Shown one piece after another: positions 7,552-16,575 of a stretch of 64,000 nucleotides of DNA. Source of the stretch: Synergistaceae bacterium (GTDB taxonomy: Bacteria > Synergistota > Synergistia > Synergistales > Aminobacteriaceae); the NCBI GenBank assembly GCA_017450125.1, contig JAFSWZ010000034.1, positions 1 to 64,000 of the forward strand, in the 5' to 3' direction. The translations under genes and the position numbers were made by a program. Within the stretch, counting starts at the first letter, position 1; every line of letters starts with the position of its first letter. The notes beneath the pieces are model-generated. The model saw only the letters and a program-made list of their open reading frames with translations. It did not search any database and had not been told where the DNA came from.

Positions 7552-9156
7552 ATGTTTATGCGTGGTTTATTGGCGGCCGTTACGGAGTTGCTCATACTTG
7601 CTAGAGATGTGTCAATCACTTTCTTCACTGTAGTTGTTATCGATTTCCTGCTTTATTGTGTCATAAGACGATTCGTCGCTTTCTTCAGGCTCGCAAAGTT
7701 CATCCTGCTTAGCGTAAGTTGTTGCATGTTTGCTTCCGACCTCTTCACTCTCTACAACTTCGGACTGCCGCTAAATACTCTGATGCTGGAAATGATCGTC
7801 ATGTCTAATCCCACAGAGAGCATTGAGTTTTTGCAGGCCTACCTCTCTGACCCCAATATATGGCTGTTCTTCGGCATAATCGCGATGGTGCTGACAGCCC
7901 TGCGTTACGTGTTCGGAGCAATATACAGGCACAAGAAGCTACTGTACGTCTTAGCGTTAATCGGACTAATTCTAGGTATTTTTGCCACAGGAAGAGAGTG
8001 CTTGTACGTGTGGTACGAAAAACGTCCGCTGCGAGCTTTTGGGTTGTCGAGGTTATGCTTCATGCTGAACACCGTCCATGAAGGCAACAAGGCCTATCAG
8101 AGAATGCTTGCGAGTTCTCCGCAAGATGTACACATCACGAAGAATAACGGCAACATACCTTACGTTGTGTTCATACTGGGCGAGTCCACGTCCAGAAACA
8201 GAATGTCGGCGTATGGTTATGAGCTGAGGACTACGCCCTTCCTTGATGAGGCCGTGCGTAACGGCATGGCATATGTTTTCAGCGACGTAATCAGCCCTCA
8301 CGGAATAACGAGCCTGAGCCTGCAGAAAATGTTCACGTTCTGCAACTACGAAGCTCCTAGAAGATGGTTTGAGTATACGAGTCTCTTCAGAATCATCACT
8401 GAGGCGGGTTACCGAACTGCATGGCTATCCAATCAGGAAAGCTCGAGCAGCTGGAAGGTTTCTGGCTTCTACATCAAGGACTGTACTACACATGCATTTA
8501 CGGATCGCCTCAACGAAAGCCATAAGCGTGGCGCGTTGTATGATGAACGGTTGCTGCCAATTATCGATGATGCTATGCGGTCGGATACAAAGAAAAATTT
8601 TTACCTCATCCATCTGTTGGGCACTCATCATCACTATCACAAGAGATATCCCGAAAATTTCGAGACATTCTCTCTTGAGGACGAGGGAGGGTACGATGGA
8701 ATCTCTGCCCTTCAGAGAAATGTGCGCGCAAAATACGATAATGCGGTTCTATACAATGACTTTGTCGTGAACGAGATAGTCAAGCGTTTTTTGGACAAGG
8801 ATGCAGTAGTGATTTACGTGTCGGATCACGGCGAAGAAGTCTATGACACGATGAACTATTCAGGTCATAACGAGGGGCTTATTAGTCGCTTCGTGCTGGA
8901 AATTCCTATGATAATCTGGCTCTCAGACAGCTTCAGGGAGTCATATCCCGAACTGGTGCAGAGGATAGCGGGCAGTGTTGACAGACCTTACATGACGGAT
9001 GATATTATTCATACAGTGCTTGATATTATGAGCATCGAGACGGAGGAGTTCGCATCTGCCAGGAGCATAATCAGCCCTGAATTTGATTCTTCACGGCCAA
9101 GAGTCTATGCAGGCCAAGTTTACGACAAGGAGACAGGGTTTCATGAACTACGGTAA
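7552..9156 (+). CDS. Phosphoethanolamine transferase-like sulfatase-fold protein
   Basis: The 534-residue protein has about four N-terminal membrane helices (residues 1-145) and an extracytoplasmic alkaline-phosphatase/sulfatase domain. It matches the EptA/CptA group, which moves phosphoethanolamine from phosphatidylethanolamine to lipid A, heptose or glucan. Motifs are LGESTSRNRMSAYGY (metal-binding E211), SPHGITSL (candidate nucleophile T253) and YVSDHGEE (D425, H426) with a later HNEG. The ATG at 7552 has no Shine-Dalgarno site. The natural start is probably 7419, out of frame in this sequence. dgkA overlaps its 3' end by 14 bases, which fits because the reaction releases diacylglycerol. 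The acceptor is not determined. Confidence 0.8.
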   Translation: MFMRGLLAAVTELLILARDVSITFFTVVVIDFLLYCVIRRFVAFFRLAKFILLSVSCCMFASDLFTLYNFGLPLNTLMLEMIVMSNPTESIEFLQAYLSDPNIWLFFGIIAMVLTALRYVFGAIYRHKKLLYVLALIGLILGIFATGRECLYVWYEKRPLRAFGLSRLCFMLNTVHEGNKAYQRMLASSPQDVHITKNNGNIPYVVFILGESTSRNRMSAYGYELRTTPFLDEAVRNGMAYVFSDVISPHGITSLSLQKMFTFCNYEAPRRWFEYTSLFRIITEAGYRTAWLSNQESSSSWKVSGFYIKDCTTHAFTDRLNESHKRGALYDERLLPIIDDAMRSDTKKNFYLIHLLGTHHHYHKRYPENFETFSLEDEGGYDGISALQRNVRAKYDNAVLYNDFVVNEIVKRFLDKDAVVIYVSDHGEEVYDTMNYSGHNEGLISRFVLEIPMIIWLSDSFRESYPELVQRIAGSVDRPYMTDDIIHTVLDIMSIETEEFASARSIISPEFDSSRPRVYAGQVYDKETGFHELR

Positions 9157-9508
9157 TCCTCTGCAGAGAATCATCAATGCTTCAAGATACTCGCTCGACG
9201 GTCTGGCGTACGCTCTGAAACATGAGCAGGCCTTCAGGTACGAGGCTGTAGTGCTTGTGATTGTGTGTACTGTCATGGTGATCGTGGATATTCCCGCACT
9301 GCAGGGAGTTATATTTGCTGGAGCATGGCTGGTTGTGATGTGCCTGGAGCTGGTCAACAGTGCTGCAGAGAAAATTTTTGACCTGCTCACCGAAGACTAC
9401 AGCCCCATCGTGAAGGCCGGAAAAGATATGCTGTCGGCTTCCGTGTTTCTCGGTATATGCTTCAACATAATCTTATGGGTCGTTGCTATAATTAGTCATT
9501 CCAATTAA
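9143..9508 (+). CDS. dgkA: Diacylglycerol kinase, DgkA type
   Basis: The 121-residue, three-helix inner-membrane kinase phosphorylates diacylglycerol to phosphatidate. The signature ELVNSAAEKIFDLLTEDYSP contains the catalytic and metal-binding Glu residues, and KAGKDMLSASV follows. The start ATG 9143 has AAGGAGACAGG upstream and overlaps the preceding gene by 14 bases. An in-frame ATG at 9083 would add 20 residues encoded by the other gene's sequence. Context suggests recycling of the diacylglycerol left when phosphatidylethanolamine donates its head group. Confidence 0.92.
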   Translation: MNYGNPLQRIINASRYSLDGLAYALKHEQAFRYEAVVLVIVCTVMVIVDIPALQGVIFAGAWLVVMCLELVNSAAEKIFDLLTEDYSPIVKAGKDMLSASVFLGICFNIILWVVAIISHSN

Positions 9509-9509
9509 C

Positions 9510-9526
9510 GGAGGGCAACGGCAATA
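9510..9526 (+). promoter_or_regulatory. Shine-Dalgarno and AUA start of the J-domain gene
   Basis: GGAGGG (9510-9515) begins two bases after the dgkA stop and is followed, after eight bases, by ATA at 9524. No ATG, GTG or TTG occurs in this frame between the dgkA stop (9506-9508) and the end of the J-domain. Rare non-canonical starts such as AUU in infC are held down by IF3. Confidence 0.6.
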
Positions 9527-10417
9527 GAACACTCAGAGACTATCACACACCTCAAGACGCTCGGCCTCGACGTAGGCGCAGCTCCTGACGATATACGCGC
9601 GGCATTCCGCCGGCTGGCGAAGGAGCTTCATCCCGACGTAACGGGACAGAAGAGCGACTTCCGCTTCAAGCTGGTTACGACGGCCTACAACGCCTTGAAG
9701 GGGCTCAGTGCTGAGGACTTGGCCGGACTCGCGGAGAGCAGCCCCGCATACGCACAGATTCGCGAACGCAGGCAGCGTCAGGAGGAAGAGCAGAGGGCAG
9801 CAGAGAAGATTGACGCTATCCTCGACAAGTACGAACGCGAGATGAAGGACTACTGCACTTCACGTCCGCCTGATGACCAGCTCGACGTAAAAGCTGCCGT
9901 CCTCCGCATGAAGTCCCGCAACCCCAAAGCACTCCGGGCAGTCCTGAAACACTCGATGCACCTCGCCAACAGAGTGGAGTTCCGCAAAGCAGTAACAGAG
10001 ATTCTCACGAGGCCGGAAGTTGACGAGGAGTGTGCGAAGGTTATCGCCTCGTTCCCGTTCGACGCGATGACGCGGAAGCTGATAGCGCAGGATGTTTCCG
10101 GCAACGCAGGGAATCTTCCTGCCGGGTTAATCATCAGCCTTGCGGGCAGCGACACGGATGCGATAGAGAGCTTTCTCCTGCACATAAAGCCGGAAGATTA
10201 CGCCGCACTTCTCCGACGCTGGCCTTCAGGCAAAGCCATGAACCCCAACATCACACGCAAGCTCCTAGAGGCCGATGACGCAAGAATACTCGTGCCGCTT
10301 CTGTCGCTGATAAAGACGAACTTTCCGCAGGCCGCCGTGCATTACAGGAAGAGGCTCGTTGACCTTGAGGCGCATCCTACTGCGGCGGTCAGGGCTTGGG
10401 CGAAAAAACTGGTATGA
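9524..10417 (+). CDS. J-domain protein with helical C-terminal region, AUA start
   Basis: The 297-residue product begins with a J-domain (residues 8-58) containing helix II FRRLAKELHPD, with HPD at 36-38. The domain would stimulate a DnaK partner. The Gly/Phe and zinc-finger regions of DnaJ are missing. A charged linker (about 70-110) is followed by about 180 residues of helical repeat-like sequence, perhaps HEAT-like. The frame is open from directly after the dgkA stop, but the first conventional start (TTG 9692) would delete the whole J-domain. Translation from ATA 9524 is therefore inferred from the well-placed GGAGGG. It is the third gene of the operon. Its client is unknown. Confidence 0.75.
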   Translation: MEHSETITHLKTLGLDVGAAPDDIRAAFRRLAKELHPDVTGQKSDFRFKLVTTAYNALKGLSAEDLAGLAESSPAYAQIRERRQRQEEEQRAAEKIDAILDKYEREMKDYCTSRPPDDQLDVKAAVLRMKSRNPKALRAVLKHSMHLANRVEFRKAVTEILTRPEVDEECAKVIASFPFDAMTRKLIAQDVSGNAGNLPAGLIISLAGSDTDAIESFLLHIKPEDYAALLRRWPSGKAMNPNITRKLLEADDARILVPLLSLIKTNFPQAAVHYRKRLVDLEAHPTAAVRAWAKKLV

Positions 10418-10450
10418 TTCACACACAATACTTCTAGGGAGGCGGTCTAA

Positions 10451-13400
10451 ATGACTTGCAGAAAGTTTTATGCGTTCATGTTTGTCTTGTGCCTGCTGTT
10501 CCTCTCTCTCTTCACTTCAGGCTGCGGAGGCGGAGGTGGCGGAGGAGATTCTGGACAGGATAATGTTGACCCGGACGTTCCGGCGACAAGCCCCGATGTT
10601 CCCGCGCCTTCACCATCACCTACAAGCCCCGACAATCCCTCACCCTCACCATCGCCCTCAAGCTGTACTGTGGACTTCAGCACAAACGGAGGCACTGGGA
10701 TAAGCAGCATTCTCGTCAGCCGCGACAGCACTATCGAACAGCCCGAAGACCCTACACGTGAAGGCTATATCTTCGTCGGATGGTACAAGGACAACGGGAC
10801 ATTCGCTGAGCCTTTCGCGTTCGGTGAAGGCGGCGACACAGTTACTGAGGATATTACGCTCTATGCGCAGTGGGTTGAAGACAACCCCGCAATGTTCGCC
10901 GTTGAAGACGCGCTGGCTTCCTTAACGATAACTTACGCATCCAGCGACAATCCTAGTTACGTTACGCAGGATGTCGGCCTGCCCCCGAGCTCCGAAGGCC
11001 TCGCGATAACGTGGACGAGCTCCAATCCCGGCGTAATCTCAACGAGCGGAAACGTGTCCCGTCCTTCAGGGAGCAACGCAGAGGTTACGCTGACGGCCTC
11101 AGCAACGAGCGGGGACTTCACGGCGGAGAAGAGCTTTGCGCTGACGGTCATTAAAAAACGAACACGCACGGTTGAGGAGGCAAAAGCTCATGAGCCGGTA
11201 ACTCCTGAGGACATCGAGCTGCTGAACGAGAGCGACGACAACTTCGAGATAACTTACGGTGATGAGGTTGTGCGGCACATTGACGGGCAGTTCACGGACG
11301 TTAAGGTAGAGACGGCTGATGATGCGCTTGACGCACTGCAGAGCGTTCACGAGATTCTGGGCATTGATGACCCGTACACGGAGCTTGAGTTCTTCACGAC
11401 GGCGCGGGATGAATACGGTGCGCAGTATTCCTTCAGGCAGATGCACTCGTCCGATAATTCCGGCTATGCTGAGACGCTCGAGGTATGGGGACGTACCGTA
11501 ATGGTCTCGGCTAACGCTTCAGGTGATACGGACTTCCTCAGCTCGTCGTTCATCGAGACAAGCAGGCTCAACGACGTATACACGCAGTACGCTCAGGAAT
11601 CTGCGGAAAGCGCGGCACTAAGGCATTACGCTGGGGAAACAGGGCTTGAGGTTGTCTCTGCAGACACGAAAAAGATCGTGTACTCGCTCGGAGAGTATGA
11701 GCAGGAGCCCGTGATGGCGTTCATCGTCAGAGTTACGGGACAGCTTGGGAGCGGCGAACCTGTTGATGACACCGTGATAGTCAGCGGCCAAGACCTCGCA
11801 ATAATCCGCGTAATGAGCAATATCCGCACGTGGACAACCACCGACTACGGAACTGACGAGCTCGGCGTGAACCGCAAATTCCCGGTAACGGTCGGCTATA
11901 TGCTGTTCAGGAAGCATCTCAGGGACAGCGGCTCTCCTGAAGTCAGGATATATTCTGCGGATGCCGATCACCCTGTCAGCACGAGTTACAACGGCAGGTG
12001 GAGGGACAGGCATCAGATTTCTGCCTACACGAACATGAGGACTGTGCTCAAGTGGTGGAAGGATACCTTCAACAGAAATTCTCTCAACAACAAGGGAATG
12101 ACCGTTAAGGTGATAACCCACGACACGAGCATGAATGACAATGCGTGCTGGAGGCCAAGTCTTGAGATGATCAGCATCGGCAACATCAGCGATACTTCAC
12201 TGTACAACATGACCCGCGCGATAGGCCTCGACACACTGACCCACGAGACCACTCACGCCGTAATGTACTACTCGACCGGCGGCATACCCTACCAGAACGC
12301 TACGGGAGCGATTGATGACGGTTACGCGGACATCTTCGGCTGTCTCAGGGACAGGGACTGGCGGCACGGCTGGAGGACTGCGGGCAACACGCAGAATCCC
12401 GACGAAGGCATCACGTACTTCATCGACAAGACACAGTGCCTCCGCGACGCAAGAGAAGACGTAACAGTGAACAGCATCTCTAAAGTTGACTGGAACAGCG
12501 GGACTCTCGATACGATTGATGACCTCTATAACATGTACAAGACAGTTACGCCCACCCGCACCGGCAACGACTACAACGGCTGCCACTTCTATTGCAGGCT
12601 CGTAACTCACGCCGCGTACCTCATGCATCAGGACTACGTCGGCTCAAGAGGCCTCACATGGGAGGAACTCGGCGATCTCTGGTACAAGTCAATGTCTATG
12701 GGGCTCGACGCAACTTCCGACTTCCACACAGTCAGGCGCAACGTCCTGCGTGCCGCGAAGCAGTACGGCTTCACTGCTTCTGAGCAGCAGATCATCAAGG
12801 ACGCTTTCGACAAAGTCGGCGTAACTGTTCCGCAGGGTACGCTGAGGGCTCGTGCAGTTGACGGCTCTACGTACACAGTAATTCCCGGCGCGGTAGTCCA
12901 GCTCATCAACGATACAATACCTCACCTTCACGACGGAGCACGCACGGACGCACTCGGCTACGCTTCTGTGTCGTCGGATGCGGGCTCGTACAGAGTACGT
13001 GTAACGGCTTCGGGCTATCAGGTAGCGGAGTTCAGGAAGTACCTTGCTGCTGACAAGACGGAGAACGAGACGGTGTATCTGGTGAAGACAGGGACAGCCA
13101 GCTTTGACCTCGCAGTCAGAGATTCCGGCGGGAGTGCAGTAAGCGGAGCAACAGTGAACCTCTGCACGGGCTGGTACACTCTGACGGGATTCAGGCGTGC
13201 TACTACGGACGCAAACGGCAGGTGCACATTCGAGAACATTCCTGCGGGGTACTACACTCTTCTTGTGAGCAAGACATCAGCGAACTACTCCGAGCACAGG
13301 ACGAGAGTAACGATAGCACCGGGCGGAAACAGCATGACCAAAACAATCTTCGAGGATTCGGAGCTGTATTACACGGCGTGCCTGTACAAGATGAACAGGT

Positions 13401-13780
13401 CGTATCTCGACTCTCACCTGAAGGCACACATCTGGGGCGGGGATAATTTCCACCTCAGCGAGGAAAACAAGACGGCATACCTCAGCAACGGACGGCAGGC
13501 CGCGCGGTTCTGGTCGTATTCGTCAAAGGACTGGGAGTACATCAAGTTCACGAACTTCTACGGGAGCTCCTTCACGTATTATGTTCACTGGGACAACGCC
13601 AATGTCCCGGACTGGAGCAGCAACGTGTACGTGTACCTGTACTACAAGAATAAGTTTCTGCGCACGTACACCCCGCCTTCGAACGGAGGCACAGGCACTT
13701 ACTGGAAGGTGTTTACCCTCAAGAACGGAACGCGCAACGACGTGAACGAAATCGTGAACGCTGAGCCTGAAGCAGAGTAA
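10451..13780 (+). CDS. Large lipoprotein with InlB-type repeat and thermolysin-like (M4) domain
   Basis: The 1109-residue protein has a lipoprotein signal ending LFTSGC (Cys about residue 25), followed by poly-Gly and a Pro/Ser-rich linker. A Listeria-Bacteroides (InlB B) repeat covers about residues 75-145, with GYIFVGWYKD and ITLYAQW. A bacterial Ig-like domain follows (about 150-235), then a propeptide-like region. The M4 peptidase domain carries HETTH at 598-602 and GAIDDGYADIFG. The third zinc ligand, Glu in thermolysin, is Asp here (D622 or D623), so activity needs testing. Two carboxypeptidase-regulatory/Cna-B-like domains lie at about 800-970. The start has GGGAGGCGG upstream. It is probably a surface or outer-membrane anchored protease or adhesin. 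Confidence 0.85.
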   Translation: MTCRKFYAFMFVLCLLFLSLFTSGCGGGGGGGDSGQDNVDPDVPATSPDVPAPSPSPTSPDNPSPSPSPSSCTVDFSTNGGTGISSILVSRDSTIEQPEDPTREGYIFVGWYKDNGTFAEPFAFGEGGDTVTEDITLYAQWVEDNPAMFAVEDALASLTITYASSDNPSYVTQDVGLPPSSEGLAITWTSSNPGVISTSGNVSRPSGSNAEVTLTASATSGDFTAEKSFALTVIKKRTRTVEEAKAHEPVTPEDIELLNESDDNFEITYGDEVVRHIDGQFTDVKVETADDALDALQSVHEILGIDDPYTELEFFTTARDEYGAQYSFRQMHSSDNSGYAETLEVWGRTVMVSANASGDTDFLSSSFIETSRLNDVYTQYAQESAESAALRHYAGETGLEVVSADTKKIVYSLGEYEQEPVMAFIVRVTGQLGSGEPVDDTVIVSGQDLAIIRVMSNIRTWTTTDYGTDELGVNRKFPVTVGYMLFRKHLRDSGSPEVRIYSADADHPVSTSYNGRWRDRHQISAYTNMRTVLKWWKDTFNRNSLNNKGMTVKVITHDTSMNDNACWRPSLEMISIGNISDTSLYNMTRAIGLDTLTHETTHAVMYYSTGGIPYQNATGAIDDGYADIFGCLRDRDWRHGWRTAGNTQNPDEGITYFIDKTQCLRDAREDVTVNSISKVDWNSGTLDTIDDLYNMYKTVTPTRTGNDYNGCHFYCRLVTHAAYLMHQDYVGSRGLTWEELGDLWYKSMSMGLDATSDFHTVRRNVLRAAKQYGFTASEQQIIKDAFDKVGVTVPQGTLRARAVDGSTYTVIPGAVVQLINDTIPHLHDGARTDALGYASVSSDAGSYRVRVTASGYQVAEFRKYLAADKTENETVYLVKTGTASFDLAVRDSGGSAVSGATVNLCTGWYTLTGFRRATTDANGRCTFENIPAGYYTLLVSKTSANYSEHRTRVTIAPGGNSMTKTIFEDSELYYTACLYKMNRSYLDSHLKAHIWGGDNFHLSEENKTAYLSNGRQAARFWSYSSKDWEYIKFTNFYGSSFTYYVHWDNANVPDWSSNVYVYLYYKNKFLRTYTPPSNGGTGTYWKVFTLKNGTRNDVNEIVNAEPEAE

Positions 13781-13792
13781 CCGGCATTACAA

Positions 13793-13831
13793 GGGCGGGA
13801 TGGTGAAACAAATTACTGTCCTGCCCGTTTT
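13793..13831 (+). terminator. Candidate terminator after the M4 lipoprotein gene
   Basis: GGGCGGGA (13793-13800) pairs with TCCTGCCC (13819-13826) with one G-T pair, and GTTTTGCGTTT follows. The T-run is interrupted, so its strength is uncertain. Confidence 0.5.
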
Positions 13832-13898
13832 GCGTTTAGGGCTGTAAAGGCTATAATCACAATATCCGCAAACTTTTATTCAGGAGGATTATTCTTTA

Positions 13899-16457
13899 AT
13901 GGCAGACATCAAGGGACTAACCGACTCCGAAGTCCAGGCCAGCCGCGAGCTGCACGGCTCAAACGCTCTCACTGAACTTCCCCGCGAATCTCTCCTCGCG
14001 AAATTCCTCGCTTCTCTCTCTGACCCGATGATCATCATCCTGCTCTGCGCTCTGGTGATCCAGCTCGTGCTGTTCTTCTTGGGACGTGCTGAATGGTTCG
14101 AGCCATTCGGGATACTCGTTGCCGTGCTGATAGCTTCAGGGGTATCGTCGGTAACCGAGTACCAGCAGGAGCAGAAGGCCTCTCTCCTCAAGGCACAGCA
14201 GGAGGCCGGAGAGACCACGAAAGTTATCCGCAACGGCAGCATTCACGAAATCCACGTGAGCGAGGTTGTTGCGGGCGACGTGGTGTTCCTTCAGGCGGGC
14301 GACAAGATACCTGCGGACGGGACAATCATTGACGGCAGCGTCAAGGTCGACCAGTCGGCACTTAACGGCGAGACTGAGGAGGCAGAGAAGCTCGTCAACA
14401 CAGAGAACGCTTCCTTCGACACGCGCGACCTGCTCAACAAGTTCTACGTGTATCGCGGGACTGTCGTTGTGTCGGGCGAAGCGTACATGAAGGTTGACGT
14501 TGTCGGCGACAAGACGCTGTTTGGCGAACTTGCGCTCGAGGTTCAGGAGGCCACGAGGAAGACACCCCTTCAGATCAAGCTGGGCAAGCTGGCTCACCAG
14601 ATCTCGATCTTCGGGTACACCGGCGCAACCGCGATCATCATCGGCATACTGCTGCGCACGCTCATTAGCGGAAACCTTCCGGCAGATGCTTACGCGTGGA
14701 TAAGGCTCATCGTCGACGCAATCACAGTCGCAGTTACGATTGTTGTGTGTGCTGTGCCCGAAGGACTACCGATGCTCACATCAATGCTGATGTCCTTCCA
14801 GTCGATGCAGATGGCCGGAGACAATGTTCTTGTGAGGAAGCTCAACGGTCTCGAGACAGCCGGAAGCCTCAATATACTTTTCAGCGACAAGACGGGGACA
14901 ATCACCGAAGGCAGGCTGACAGTGGCAGAGATTGCCGCACCAAACGCGAAGGTCTACACGTCGCTTGATTCTCTGCCGAAGACGCTGCTTGATGACCTCA
15001 TCTCTGGTGCGGGCGTGAACAACAGCGCAAGTGTCGGAGACGGCCAAGTCATCGGCGGCAACAGCACAGACCGCGCACTGATGGGGTTCTTCCTGGCCAA
15101 GCCCGAACTCATCAGCAAGATTGAGGAGCGGAAGAAGGATGTATCTGCGTTCGAGGCCTTCAACTCCGACAAGAAGACTTCAACGGTGGAATTTTCCGGC
15201 GGCGTGAAGTACATCAAGGGCGCACCCGAGAAAATCATAGCCGAGTGCACAAACATTCCTTCGGTGAAGAAGCTCGACTCGTACATCAACGCTCAGGCAG
15301 GACGCGCAATGAGGCTTCTTGCTGTGGCTAAGGACTCCGGCATGGGCATGGAGCTTGTGTGCATTCTCAGCATCAGGGACAACGTCAGGAAGGAAGCAGT
15401 TGACGCGATAAAGCAAGTGCGCAAGGCCGGTATTCAGGTAATCATGGTTACGGGAGACCGCAAGGAGACCGCCGCCGCAATAGCCCGCGAGGCCGGATTA
15501 ATCACGAGCCCGGAAGAAATCGCGATGACCTCCGCAGAGATGGCCGAGAAGACTGACGACGAACTGAAAGCTATTCTCCCTGATTTGAGGGTAATCTCAC
15601 GCGCGCTGCCTTCCGACAAGAGCAGGCTGGTGAAGATTGCGCAGGAACTTAACCTCGTTGTAGGAATGACCGGCGACGGAGTGAACGACTCGCCCGCCCT
15701 GAAGAAGGCAGATGTAGGGTTCGCGATGGGCTCGGGCACGGAAGTCGCGAAGGAAGCAGGAGACATCACGATACTTGATGACAACTTCAAGTCGATTGCG
15801 AAGGCGATTCTCTACGGGCGCACGATGTTCAAGAGCATCCGCAAATTCCTCGTGTTCCAGCTCACCGTCAACGTCTCAGCAGTGGCAATCTGCTTCTTGG
15901 GGCCTCTGTTCGGCGAGAACGTTATCCTGACGGTCATCCAGCTCCTCCTCATCAATCTTGCGATGGACACGCTGGCAGCAATAGCTTTCGGCTCAGAGCC
16001 ACCGCGAGAAGTCTACATGAACGAGAAGCCCATTCCGCGCGACGAGAACATCATCACGAAGCCGATGCTGAGCGACATTCTGACGGGAGCGGCGTACATC
16101 ACGGTTATCTGCCTTGCGGTGCTGTTCGCCAAGCCCGTGCGGGGACTGTTCGCAGGTGCTGATGCAACGTACCTCAAGACCGCACTTTTTGCCGTGTTCA
16201 TGATGGCTATAACCTTCAACGGCCTGCGTATGGCTTCGTCGCTGAACTGCGTATTGACGATGCTGTTCATCTTCGCGCTTCAGTGGGTGTTCATCGAGTA
16301 CGGCGGGGAAGTGCTGAGCGTTGAGGCACTGAGCCTTGACTCGTGGCTGAACTGCTTTGTACTGGCGGCGTGTGTTGTGCCGTTCGTGTGGCTGGTGCAG
16401 AACTTCATCATCAACGGGAAGCTGTTAGAGCTCATCGAGAAGTGGCAGAAGGCCTAG
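13899..16457 (+). CDS. P-type Ca2+-transporting ATPase
   Basis: The 852-residue type II P-ATPase has the cation N-domain and a first membrane pair at residues 1-90. The A-domain follows (with the ALNGET segment at about 152-157). AVPEGLP in helix M4 (residues 285-291) carries Ca2+-site ligands. The phosphorylation motif DKTGT starts at D330 and the hinge TGDGVND is at about 591-597. A C-terminal membrane domain follows. The layout agrees best with the Ca2+-ATPase group (SERCA/PMCA-like), although Mn2+ transport cannot be excluded. It would export or sequester Ca2+ using ATP. AGGAGGATTATTCTTTA precedes the ATG. It stands as a single gene between two terminators. Confidence 0.9.
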   Translation: MADIKGLTDSEVQASRELHGSNALTELPRESLLAKFLASLSDPMIIILLCALVIQLVLFFLGRAEWFEPFGILVAVLIASGVSSVTEYQQEQKASLLKAQQEAGETTKVIRNGSIHEIHVSEVVAGDVVFLQAGDKIPADGTIIDGSVKVDQSALNGETEEAEKLVNTENASFDTRDLLNKFYVYRGTVVVSGEAYMKVDVVGDKTLFGELALEVQEATRKTPLQIKLGKLAHQISIFGYTGATAIIIGILLRTLISGNLPADAYAWIRLIVDAITVAVTIVVCAVPEGLPMLTSMLMSFQSMQMAGDNVLVRKLNGLETAGSLNILFSDKTGTITEGRLTVAEIAAPNAKVYTSLDSLPKTLLDDLISGAGVNNSASVGDGQVIGGNSTDRALMGFFLAKPELISKIEERKKDVSAFEAFNSDKKTSTVEFSGGVKYIKGAPEKIIAECTNIPSVKKLDSYINAQAGRAMRLLAVAKDSGMGMELVCILSIRDNVRKEAVDAIKQVRKAGIQVIMVTGDRKETAAAIAREAGLITSPEEIAMTSAEMAEKTDDELKAILPDLRVISRALPSDKSRLVKIAQELNLVVGMTGDGVNDSPALKKADVGFAMGSGTEVAKEAGDITILDDNFKSIAKAILYGRTMFKSIRKFLVFQLTVNVSAVAICFLGPLFGENVILTVIQLLLINLAMDTLAAIAFGSEPPREVYMNEKPIPRDENIITKPMLSDILTGAAYITVICLAVLFAKPVRGLFAGADATYLKTALFAVFMMAITFNGLRMASSLNCVLTMLFIFALQWVFIEYGGEVLSVEALSLDSWLNCFVLAACVVPFVWLVQNFIINGKLLELIEKWQKA

Positions 16458-16483
16458 CTGCTGATAACGGCTGATATTTCGCG

Positions 16484-16520
16484 GCACTCCTGAAAAAATT
16501 TCGGGGGTGCTGTATTTTTT
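16484..16520 (+). terminator. Terminator after the Ca2+-ATPase gene
   Basis: GCACTCC (16484-16490) pairs with GGGGTGC (16504-16510) with one G-T pair, followed by TGTATTTTTT. Confidence 0.75.
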
Positions 16521-16575
16521 CGGTTGAGTATAATTAACGATACACATTCTATTGTTCACGGAAGGAGATTTTTGC

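Noticed and set aside
10520-10550. GGCGGA/GGTGGC repeats in the lipoprotein gene
   Set aside because: They are in-frame codons for a poly-Gly linker after the lipobox, with mixed third bases, so they would not switch the frame.
10590-10665. Pro/Ser-coding repetitive stretch in the lipoprotein gene
   Set aside because: An imperfect triplet-based linker repeat, not a frame-changing tract.
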